Below, piece after piece: positions 6,316 through 12,504 of a DNA stretch of 13,467 nt. The notes below the pieces were generated by a model, which saw only the letters and a program-made list of their open reading frames with translations, did not search any database and was not told where the DNA came from. The DNA is from Arthrobacter sp. (GTDB lineage: Bacteria > Actinomycetota > Actinomycetes > Actinomycetales > Micrococcaceae). Position 1 is the stretch's first letter; every line of letters starts with the position of its first letter. The stretch spans positions 1-13,467 of the forward strand of contig JASLAA010000021.1 of assembly GCA_030147325.1 (NCBI GenBank), given 5' to 3'. The translations under genes were made by a program, and so were the position numbers.

Positions 6316-7194
6316 TTACACGAAGCGGTCCACGAGCTCGGTGAGTTCCGCGGTGAGGGCCGACGACGTGCGGATCTCCTGGCCGTCGATCGAGAGCACG
6401 GGCGCGAGCAGCCGGATGCTCGAGATCAGCCAGACGGCGTCGGCGTCGAGGAGGTGGTGCGGCTCGAGCGGACCGTACCCGAGGTCCCACCCCTGGTCCT
6501 TCGCGGCAGCGAACAGGGCGCTCTGCGACGTCCCGGCCAGGATGCCGCTCTCGAGCAGGGGCGTGAGGAGGGTCTTCCGGCCGTCGCGCTCGTTGGCGAG
6601 CAGCACGGTGGACGTCGGGCCCTCGAGTACCTTCCCGTCCGAGGAGGTGAAGATGACGTCGTCGGCGCCGTTCGCCCTGGCGTAGCGGACGGCTGCCATG
6701 TTGACGGCGTAGGAGAGGGTCTTGGCGCCCATCAGCAACCAGGGCGCACGCTGGGCCACGGTGCTGTCGTAGCCGCGATCCAGGAGGAGGACCTTCAGCC
6801 CGGCCTCACGCTGCGCCAGGGTCGACGCCGGAACCGGTGCCACCTGGACCCAGGCCGTCCCGCGTCCTGCACCCTCCACCCCGCGGGTGGCGATCAGCTT
6901 GACGACAGCGTTGTGCTGCTCCGGCTCGGCCGCCGCGAACTCCCGCAAGCCCGTGCGGATGGCGCGGCTCCACGCGGCGGCGTCGGGCACCGGCAGGTCG
7001 AGCGCAGCGGCGGACGATGCCAGGCGGTCCAGATGGGCCTGCTCCTTGCGCGGCGCGCCGTCCACGGCGAGCATCGATTCGAAGATGCCGTCCCCCCGGG
7101 TGGCACCGAGATCGGTCGCCATGAGCTGCGGCTGCGCCGCGTCCACGACCCTGCCGTCGTCGTGGGCCGGGTCGAGGAACACCAGAACTGTCAT
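6316..7194 (-). CDS. pabC: Aminodeoxychorismate lyase (PabC-type class IV aminotransferase)
   Basis: This cytoplasmic PLP enzyme of 292 residues is predicted to split 4-amino-4-deoxychorismate into 4-aminobenzoate and pyruvate, the last step to PABA for folate. Class IV motifs appear in order: RGDGIFES at 33-40; the PLP lysine K158 in MGAKTLSYAVN; EGPTSTVLL at 191-199 with the cofactor-binding glutamate; and AGTSQSAL at 220-227. E. coli PabC has 269 residues, so length fits. Class IV also includes branched-chain and D-amino-acid aminotransferases, which look alike. The call rests on the upstream pabB in the same gene series. The ATG at 7194 has only a weak ribosome site; it follows the HPt-like gene by 43 bases. 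Confidence 0.85.
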   Translation of the reverse strand: MTVLVFLDPAHDDGRVVDAAQPQLMATDLGATRGDGIFESMLAVDGAPRKEQAHLDRLASSAAALDLPVPDAAAWSRAIRTGLREFAAAEPEQHNAVVKLIATRGVEGAGRGTAWVQVAPVPASTLAQREAGLKVLLLDRGYDSTVAQRAPWLLMGAKTLSYAVNMAAVRYARANGADDVIFTSSDGKVLEGPTSTVLLANERDGRKTLLTPLLESGILAGTSQSALFAAAKDQGWDLGYGPLEPHHLLDADAVWLISSIRLLAPVLSIDGQEIRTSSALTAELTELVDRFV

Positions 7195-7237
7195 GGGCCA
7201 CAGCGTAGCGGCTGGGGGCGGTCCGTGGTCGGCCCGG

Positions 7238-7624
7238 TCAGCCCCGTGACTCGCGCAGCAGCTCGGCCTCCGACAGGAGGGCCCGGGCGTGGAGGCCGGC
7301 GGAAGCCTGCCTGAACAGGTCGGCCTGGCCCTGCAGCTTCCGGAGGAGCGGCCCGCGTGGTGCGCGTTCCACGGGATCCACCGCCAGGGCCTGTGTGCTC
7401 GCAGCGTAGAGCTGGGGTGCGCCGGCCATGGCGGCGCTCGCCTGCAGGCTCAGGAGCGCGGTGATGATCTCCTCGCGGTCCTGGCTTCTGAGGGCGCGGT
7501 CGATGCGCTCGATCCGTGCGGGCAGCAGGGCGGTGAAGGATCGCACGAAATCGGTGGCGACGGTGTAGGAGCCGAGATCCCCGGCGAGTTGTTCGAAGGC
7601 GTCCGTATCGAAGGCGCGTGTCAT
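7238..7624 (-). CDS. HPt-domain-like protein lacking the phospho-histidine
   Basis: This 128-residue, mostly helical cytoplasmic protein is a probable four-helix HPt fold, normally a phosphorelay intermediate. The segment SLQASAAMAGAPQL at 59-72 aligns with the HPt signature H-S-L-K-G-S-A-x-x-x-G-A. In that alignment the phosphoacceptor His is Leu58 and the signature Lys is Gln61. The Ser, Ala and Gly-Ala positions are kept. FVRSFTALLPARIERIDRAL precedes it as the expected helix before the active site. If the alignment is right, the protein cannot carry phosphate and would act as a binding or inhibitory partner. No kinase or response regulator is nearby; it lies between pabB and pabC. Its ATG overlaps the stop of a small upstream ORF as ATGA and has no Shine-Dalgarno of its own. 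Confidence 0.6.
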   Translation of the reverse strand: MTRAFDTDAFEQLAGDLGSYTVATDFVRSFTALLPARIERIDRALRSQDREEIITALLSLQASAAMAGAPQLYAASTQALAVDPVERAPRGPLLRKLQGQADLFRQASAGLHARALLSEAELLRESRG

Positions 7625-7788
7625 CGGAGTGGGCCGGTGCTGATCGTGGGGACCATCAGGCGGGGCAGGTGAGTGCCGGAATGCGGGGGTGTCCCTGGTC
7701 GATGCGCGGACCAGGGACCGGAGCGACGCCCGGCGCTCCCGCGACGCGGCGCGCGTCGTGACGTCCTGTGCCGCTCATCCGTGGTCAT
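7621..7788 (-). CDS. Possible small Arg-rich leader-like ORF, 55 aa, coupled to the HPt-like gene
   Basis: I do not recognise this protein. It starts MTTDERHRTSRRAPRRGS and is rich in Arg, Pro, Ser and Gly, with no membrane segment or domain. Support for translation is positional. GGAGGAG lies nine bases before the ATG at 7788, and the TGA overlaps the next gene's start as ATGA. The next gene otherwise lacks a ribosome binding site. An in-frame ATG at 7806 is possible but would place the Shine-Dalgarno inside the coding region. Arg-rich composition is also what a chance frame in GC-rich DNA gives, so it may instead be an untranslated leader of the HPt-like gene. Confidence 0.4.
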   Translation of the reverse strand: MTTDERHRTSRRAPRRGSAGRRSGPWSAHRPGTPPHSGTHLPRLMVPTISTGPLR

Positions 7789-7799
7789 GATCCCAGTCT

Positions 7800-7813
7800 C
7801 CTCCATCCGGAGG
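7800..7813 (-). promoter_or_regulatory. Hairpin over the small ORF's ribosome binding site
   Basis: CCTCC (7813-7809) and GGAGG (7804-7800), read on the minus strand, form a five-base-pair stem with a four-base GGAT loop. The 3' arm is part of the GGAGGAG Shine-Dalgarno of the 55-residue ORF. A second small hairpin, CGGC-TTTC-GCCG, lies just upstream. Together they suggest structured, possibly regulated translation between pabB and the HPt-like gene. Confidence 0.4.
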
Positions 7814-7855
7814 TGTTCCTCGCCCGGCGAAAGCCGAAGTAATCCTCAAGATCCC

Positions 7856-9955
7856 TCATCGGTCGGCCAGGGCACCCGGAACGGCGCCGAACGGAGGCTG
7901 CCCGGCGTCGGATGCGTCCGAGGGGAACTCTGCGCCCAGCGCCGACAGGACCCCCCGTGCTTTCGTCCGTACCTCGTCCCACTCCTCGGCGGGGTTCGAA
8001 TCAGCGGTGATCGCTCCGCCGACGCCGAGCGTCAGGAGGGTGCCGCCGTCGTGCTCCTGCAGCACGAGGGTGCGGATGACGACCGCGAGATCGGTGGCCC
8101 CGGTCAGGCTGAAGTAGCCCGCCGCGCCGGAGTAGGGGCCCCGCGGTGCCTGCTCGAGGCGATCGAGGATCGCCATGGTGCTGATCTTCGGTGCTCCGGT
8201 CATGGAGCCCGCAGGGAAGGCGGAGGCGATGACGCCGGCCCTGGCACTGCCGGGGCGCAGCCGGGCGTCGATGGTACTGACCAGCTGATGCACGGTGGCG
8301 TAGGTCTCGATGTCGCACAGCCGGCTGACCGTGACGGAGCCGGGCACCGCGTGGTGGGATAGGTCGTTGCGGAGGAGGTCCACGATCATGATGTTCTCCG
8401 CGCGGTCCTTCGCCGAAGTCCTGAGGTCCTCGACCAGCGCCGCGTCGATGACGGGGTCGGCGGAACGGCCGCGTGTCCCCTTGATCGGTTCGGCCCGCAT
8501 CAGTCCTGCCGCCGTCAGCTCGAGGAAACGCTCCGGCGAGGTGCTTGCGACGGCGAAGCCGGGGAAGCGGAGGAAGTGCGCGAAGGGTGCGGGGCTCGCG
8601 GTCCGCAGGCGCAGATAGGTCTCGAGGGGGTCCAGCCGTGCGGCCCACGAGGACAGCGACGTCGTCAGGCACACCTCGTACGTGTTGCCGTCGGCGATCT
8701 CCGCCTGGGCGCGGCGGATCGTGTCCAGGTACCCGTCGCGATCGTTTCGGACGGTGAAGTGCGGCACCGGCACCGGCACCGGGGGCGACGGCGGAACCCG
8801 AGCGGGCGCGACGATCGCTGCCCGCGCTCGCACCAGCCAGGCCTCGAGCTCCGGGTCGGGGCGGCCGTCGGACAGGGTGAGCAGGAAGACCTCCTCCTCG
8901 ACGTGGTCCAGCACCACGGCGCGCCCGGCGAAGATGAGCGCGGCATCCGGGATGGTCCCACCGGATGTGCGGGCGGCGCCGCCGGTCTCCCGTTTCAGTT
9001 CGTAGCCCAGGAAGCCGAGCCAGCCCAGCCCGAACTCGCACCCGTAGCCCTCCGGGGTGCGGACGGCGCGCCGTCCCCAGACGTCGTCGAGCCAGCGGAA
9101 GAAGGGCTCACGGATGCGCGTGGTCACGGGGCCGGCACTGATCTCCGTCACGCCGTCCCGATGCAGGGCCTGTTGTCCGAAGCCGCCGCCGGCGTCCGCC
9201 ATGATGCTGAAGCGGCTGCGCCCCCGAGGGGATCGGGGCGCCGTTGCGGCGTCGGAGCTGTCCAGCCACACGGCAGCAGCGGACGTGCCGTAGAGCGCGG
9301 TGAACAGAGCCGCGGGATCGGGCACCGCGGCGTGGTGCTCGACGTCGAGCGTCATCCCCCGCCTCCCGGCCCGCTCGGGTGCGAGCAGCACGGCACACGC
9401 GGGCAGTCCCGTGAGGGCGAGGCGAACGGACTGCGGTAGCGATGCACCCTGATGACCCTGGACGACGATGTCCGCCGCACCTGCCGGGTCGTCGCGTGCG
9501 AGCCAGGATTCCTCCTGGTCGGCCCAGCGCTGCCAGAACGGCGCATAGGTCTCGCCGTCACGCGCGATCGCCGTCCGGTGACGGACGCCCGGATCCGCCT
9601 CCACCCAGATCACGGCGTCGAGGTGGAGGCGGGCTGCAGCCGCGGCAGCACCCACGCCCTCCAGGACGACGATGTCCGCGACCGGCGTCGAACGTTCCGC
9701 GCCGTCCCGGCCGAGTTCCCAGTCCCAGGCCCTCCAGCGGCCGGGCCGGCCCGAGGCAAGCGGCCGCAGTACCTGCTCCACATAGCGGTCCACGCCGTCG
9801 TCGAGCCCGTCCCAGCCGGGGTAGATCTCCTCGAGGTGGAAGACGGTGACGCTGTGGTGTTCGCGCAGGAGTGCCGCGAGCTCGACCGCGAGCGTCGTCT
9901 TCCCGGCACCGGACCGGCCGTCGACGGCGATGAGCAGCGGGGTCCCGGGCGGCAC
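7856..9955 (-). CDS. pabB: Kinase-like domain fused to aminodeoxychorismate synthase component I (PabB)
   Basis: This two-domain cytoplasmic protein has 699 residues. Residues 1 to about 195 form a uridine-kinase-like P-loop domain: Walker A GRSGAGKT at 13-20, HLEEIYPGWDGL at 40-51, Walker B-like VVLEGVG at 96-102 and an Arg-rich lid around RHRTAIARDG. From about 200 on it is PabB, which aminates chorismate to aminodeoxychorismate using ammonia from PabA. PIKGTRGR (490-497) has K492, the lysine separating PabB from TrpE. DLLRNDLS (526-533), GSMTGAPK (583-590), YSGAAGYFS and a C-terminal VGGAIT follow. E. coli PabB has 453 residues, so the first third is extra. GTG at 9955 follows the lysE stop by three bases; the kinase core begins at once. 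No pabA is in the window. Confidence 0.92.
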   Translation of the reverse strand: MPPGTPLLIAVDGRSGAGKTTLAVELAALLREHHSVTVFHLEEIYPGWDGLDDGVDRYVEQVLRPLASGRPGRWRAWDWELGRDGAERSTPVADIVVLEGVGAAAAAARLHLDAVIWVEADPGVRHRTAIARDGETYAPFWQRWADQEESWLARDDPAGAADIVVQGHQGASLPQSVRLALTGLPACAVLLAPERAGRRGMTLDVEHHAAVPDPAALFTALYGTSAAAVWLDSSDAATAPRSPRGRSRFSIMADAGGGFGQQALHRDGVTEISAGPVTTRIREPFFRWLDDVWGRRAVRTPEGYGCEFGLGWLGFLGYELKRETGGAARTSGGTIPDAALIFAGRAVVLDHVEEEVFLLTLSDGRPDPELEAWLVRARAAIVAPARVPPSPPVPVPVPHFTVRNDRDGYLDTIRRAQAEIADGNTYEVCLTTSLSSWAARLDPLETYLRLRTASPAPFAHFLRFPGFAVASTSPERFLELTAAGLMRAEPIKGTRGRSADPVIDAALVEDLRTSAKDRAENIMIVDLLRNDLSHHAVPGSVTVSRLCDIETYATVHQLVSTIDARLRPGSARAGVIASAFPAGSMTGAPKISTMAILDRLEQAPRGPYSGAAGYFSLTGATDLAVVIRTLVLQEHDGGTLLTLGVGGAITADSNPAEEWDEVRTKARGVLSALGAEFPSDASDAGQPPFGAVPGALADR

Positions 9956-9958
9956 GGC

Positions 9959-10576
9959 TCAGGCCAGGGCGAGCAGCGCGCCGACGCCGACGAAGAGCGA
10001 CCCGAACGTGCGGTTGAGGATGAGCTGGCCCCTGTCGCCACGGGTGAAGCGCCGGAACGAGCGGGCTGTGCCTGCGTAGAAGAACCACATCACGAGGACG
10101 TCGATCGCGATGACGGTCGCGGCCAGCACTCCGTACTGGCCGAGCAGCGGCTGGTCAGGGCGGATGAACTGGGGGATGAGGGCGAGGAAGAACACGATGG
10201 CCTTGGGGTTGAGCAGGTTCACCCAGACGCCGCGGCGGAACATCGAGAGGGATCCCTCACTGCCCTGCAGCGCCCGCACCTCGCTGTGGTCCGGTTCCTG
10301 GAGGAACTTCCGCACGCCGAGGTACACCAGGTAGGCGGCTCCGGTGTAGCGGATGAGGTTGAACGCCAGGGGCGAGTTGGCGACGAGGATGCCGACGCCG
10401 GCTGCGGCGATGCCGATGTGCACCAGCAGGGCGGCCTGCTGTCCGAGGATCCCCCAGATCGAACGGCGGAACCCCACGGCCAGCGCGTTGCTCATGGTGT
10501 TCACGGCACCTGCGCCGGGGACGAAGCTGATCAGCGTTCCGGCGCCGAGCAGGGCCAACCAGAGGGAGGGATTCAC
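9959..10576 (-). CDS. LysE/RhtB family amino acid exporter
   Basis: This 205-residue membrane protein is of the LysE/RhtB superfamily, proton-driven exporters of basic or small neutral amino acids and related metabolites. It starts MNPSLWLALLGAGTLISFVP. GAGAVNTMSNALAVGFRRS is the family's N-terminal loop; the usual P-G-P reads PGAGA here. Later segments are IRYTGAAYLVYLGVRKF and NPKAIVFFLALIPQFI, a strong RhtB hallmark. About six hydrophobic helices are visible. The GTG start at 10576 is the only one before the first helix in this frame; a nearby ATG at 10584 is out of frame. It lies 23 bases after the phosphatase gene and 3 bases before pabB. The exported substrate cannot be named. Confidence 0.9.
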   Translation of the reverse strand: MNPSLWLALLGAGTLISFVPGAGAVNTMSNALAVGFRRSIWGILGQQAALLVHIGIAAAGVGILVANSPLAFNLIRYTGAAYLVYLGVRKFLQEPDHSEVRALQGSEGSLSMFRRGVWVNLLNPKAIVFFLALIPQFIRPDQPLLGQYGVLAATVIAIDVLVMWFFYAGTARSFRRFTRGDRGQLILNRTFGSLFVGVGALLALA

Positions 10577-10599
10577 CCGTTCATGGTAAGCGCCCCGGG

Positions 10600-11109
10600 T
10601 CAGGCGTCCGAACCGTCGACGTCGAGCTCGTGACGGACATACCGGACCACGCCCTCCACCGCCCCGTCGACCATCCGCCAGGTGGCCTCGAAATCACTGG
10701 CGTCGCCGTACCAGGGGTCGTAGATGCCGAGCTCCTCGAGGTCCGTGTCCGTCGTCGACGGGTCGAACTCGCGCAGGAGGTGGATGCGGTCGCGGGCGTC
10801 ATCGTCGGGCGCCGCAGCACGCAGCTCACGGTAGTGGTCCAGGTCGAGGGCGAGGATCAGGTTCCGCTCCCGGTACCAGTCGGGTTCGAAGCGGCGCGCC
10901 CTGTGCAGGTGGCTCTCGATGCCGAGCTCGGTCAGCTTCGCCGCTGCCCGCTCGTCGATCGGCCTCCCGGACTCCCAGTCGGTGGTGCCCGCCGAATCGA
11001 CGACGACGTCCCCCGTCATGCCCGCCTGCGCGAAGGCATGCGCGAGCATCAGTTCGGCCATGGGGGAGCGGCAGATGTTCCCGGTGCAGACGGTCACGAT
11101 GCGGTACAC
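10600..11109 (-). CDS. Low-molecular-weight protein-tyrosine phosphatase
   Basis: This cytoplasmic phosphatase of 169 residues has the complete LMW-PTP signature at its N-terminus: VCTGNICRSP, with nucleophile C8 and phosphate-binding R14. VDSAGTTDWESGRPID follows, matching the family's DSAGT-W-G segment, and DPWYG at 131-135 supplies the general acid D131. The usual length is about 150-165 residues. Bacterial members dephosphorylate tyrosine kinases of polysaccharide export or other phosphotyrosine targets; none are nearby. An arsenate reductase role is less likely because the DPWYG acid loop is intact. The start is GTG at 11109, six bases after the methyltransferase stop, and puts the catalytic Cys at the usual residue 8. 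Confidence 0.92.
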   Translation of the reverse strand: MYRIVTVCTGNICRSPMAELMLAHAFAQAGMTGDVVVDSAGTTDWESGRPIDERAAAKLTELGIESHLHRARRFEPDWYRERNLILALDLDHYRELRAAAPDDDARDRIHLLREFDPSTTDTDLEELGIYDPWYGDASDFEATWRMVDGAVEGVVRYVRHELDVDGSDA

Positions 11110-11115
11110 GGGGAA

Positions 11116-11913
11116 TCAGTCCCGTGCCAGGATCTCGACGCTGGGCATGAGGAACACTCCACCGTCCGAGCGGGACCACCGTTGCCAGCCCTCGGCAAGC
11201 CGGTCCAGGGTCTGCCGGTCGGCGAGGCCGCGCTCCAGTGTCTGTTCCGCGAAGGCCGAGTGCAGCACCCGCTGCGCCCAGGAATCGGCATGGAAACGGC
11301 GGTCCTCAGCGGACGCGTACACCCAGTTCGACGACGACACGTCCACCTCGGCGAAACCTGCCTCGGCAGCCCACGCGGGCAGCCGCCGTCCGGCGTCGGG
11401 TTCGCCGCGGTTCCCCCGCGCCAGCTCGCGGTACAGCTCCCTCCACTCCTCGAGTTCGGGGACCTCCGGGTACCAGGTCATCGCGCCGAAGTCGGCCTCG
11501 CGGGCAGCCACGATGCCGCCCGGTCGCACCACGCGCCTCATCTCACGCAGGGCCGCCACCGGGTCGGCCAGGTGCTGCAGGAGTTGATGGGCATGGACGA
11601 CGTCGAACGACTCGTCGGGTAGGTCGAGGTCGTAGACGTTGCCCTCGCGGAACTCCACGTTCGCGATGTCGGCGTGGGCCTCTGACGCCTGAGCGATGAC
11701 GTCGGCGGAACTGTCGATACCGACCACGGAGCCGGGAGCCACGAGGTCCGCGAATCCCGCCGTGATGCTGCCGGGGCCGCACCCGAGATCGAGCAGGTCG
11801 AGCCCGGCCTCCAGGAAGGGCTCGAGGTAGGCGGCCGACGAGGCGACGGTTCGGGTGGCATGTGCCGCCGTCACGCTCGGGTGGTGTCCGTGGGAGTAGA
11901 CCTCGTCATTCAT
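11116..11913 (-). CDS. SAM-dependent class I methyltransferase (UbiE/Methyltransf_11-like)
   Basis: This 265-residue protein has a Rossmann-type methyltransferase domain. Motif I DLGCGPGS lies at 42-49, followed by the acidic VVGIDSS of motif II. The later strand FREGNVYDLDLPDESFDVVHAH and VVRPGGIVAAREADFG complete the fold. Its N-terminus, with VYSHGHHPSV, resembles actinobacterial methyltransferases of unknown substrate. The C-terminal third, after about residue 150, is a helical substrate-recognition part. It follows marR by 29 bases in the same direction and precedes the phosphatase gene by six bases. The ATG at 11913 lacks a strong Shine-Dalgarno. Small-molecule methylation is likely, but the acceptor is unknown. 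Confidence 0.9.
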   Translation of the reverse strand: MNDEVYSHGHHPSVTAAHATRTVASSAAYLEPFLEAGLDLLDLGCGPGSITAGFADLVAPGSVVGIDSSADVIAQASEAHADIANVEFREGNVYDLDLPDESFDVVHAHQLLQHLADPVAALREMRRVVRPGGIVAAREADFGAMTWYPEVPELEEWRELYRELARGNRGEPDAGRRLPAWAAEAGFAEVDVSSSNWVYASAEDRRFHADSWAQRVLHSAFAEQTLERGLADRQTLDRLAEGWQRWSRSDGGVFLMPSVEILARD

Positions 11914-11942
11914 GCTTCGAAGGCTAGCGTGCGGGGTGGCGC

Positions 11943-12413
11943 TCAGTCAGCAGCGGCGTCGTCCCGCGCCTCATTCTTCGCCGCGACGGTGGCGTCGGTC
12001 ACCTTCCGCATCATGTCCCGCAGGAGTCCGAGCTGGTCCTCCGAGTACTCGTCGAAGACCCCGCTGATGTGCCGGGCGAGCGGTGCGAACAGCAGCGCCC
12101 CCGTGGCGCGGGCGTGGTCCGTCAGGTCGAGGTGCACCTGCCTCCGATCGACGTCGCTGCGCCTGCGGGTCACGTGACCGGCTGAATCGAGGCGGTCGAC
12201 GAGAGCGGTGGTCGCCGGTGAGCTCAGGTTCAGTTCCTCCCGCAGCATCCCGGGGGTCACGGTGAGGCCTGCCCGGGCAGCTCCCATCATGATGCTGAGT
12301 GCATGGAGATCGGTGCGGTAGAGGTTGTCGCGCTCGCCGGCGACGTCCACATAACGGTCCGTCTCGGTCGTGAATTGCTGCAGGAGCGCCATGAGCTCGT
12401 CCCTCGCGGCCAT
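11943..12413 (-). CDS. MarR family transcriptional regulator
   Basis: This 156-residue DNA-binding protein is of the MarR family, which acts as a dimer and usually represses neighbouring genes until a small ligand binds. Helices lead into the winged helix-turn-helix: LTVTPGMLREELNLSSPATTALVDRLDSAGHVTRR is the recognition region at about 50-84. SDVDRRQVHLDLTD at 85-98 is the wing with the family's D-x-R-R pattern. The C-terminal dimer helices run to the end. It is divergent from an MMPL transporter, a classic arrangement for an efflux regulator. A perfect inverted repeat lies across the shared promoter region. The ATG at 12413 is preceded by a purine-rich AAAGAGGGA. Confidence 0.93.
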   Translation of the reverse strand: MAARDELMALLQQFTTETDRYVDVAGERDNLYRTDLHALSIMMGAARAGLTVTPGMLREELNLSSPATTALVDRLDSAGHVTRRRSDVDRRQVHLDLTDHARATGALLFAPLARHISGVFDEYSEDQLGLLRDMMRKVTDATVAAKNEARDDAAAD

Positions 12414-12451
12414 CGTCCCTCTTTCTTTCTCCCCAGTTTAGACCGACCATT

Positions 12452-12480
12452 ATTATCTCCATCGCGGATATACTCTTCAA
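12452..12480 (-). promoter_or_regulatory. marR promoter
   Basis: On the minus strand TTGAAG (12480-12475) and GATAAT (12457-12452) are -35 and -10 boxes with an ideal 17-base spacer. The -10 has five of six consensus bases. Transcription would start about 30 bases before the marR ATG. Confidence 0.75.
12469..12474 (+). promoter_or_regulatory. -10 box of the MMPL transporter gene
   Basis: TATACT on the plus strand would start transcription near 12481, about 24 bases before the GTG at 12505. No good -35 is visible 16-18 bases upstream. That would suit a promoter helped by an extended element, or one used only when repressor is absent. Confidence 0.5.
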
Positions 12481-12504
12481 CAGAGATAATCGAGGAAGGG
12501 CAGC

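Larger units (their letters stand above)
12452..12490. promoter_or_regulatory. Inverted repeat, probable MarR operator region
   Basis: ATTATCTC (12452-12459) and GAGATAAT (12483-12490) are perfect eight-base arms, 23 bases apart. The imperfect half-site TATACTCT lies between them. The repeat brackets the marR promoter and the mmpL -10 box, inside a small AT-rich island in otherwise GC-rich DNA. A MarR dimer, or two dimers on half-site pairs, bound here would block both genes. Binding is inferred. Confidence 0.6.

Noticed and set aside
7856..9955. PabB as anthranilate synthase component I (TrpE)
   Set aside because: The PIKGT motif has lysine (K492), where TrpE normally has alanine, and pabC lies downstream in the same series.
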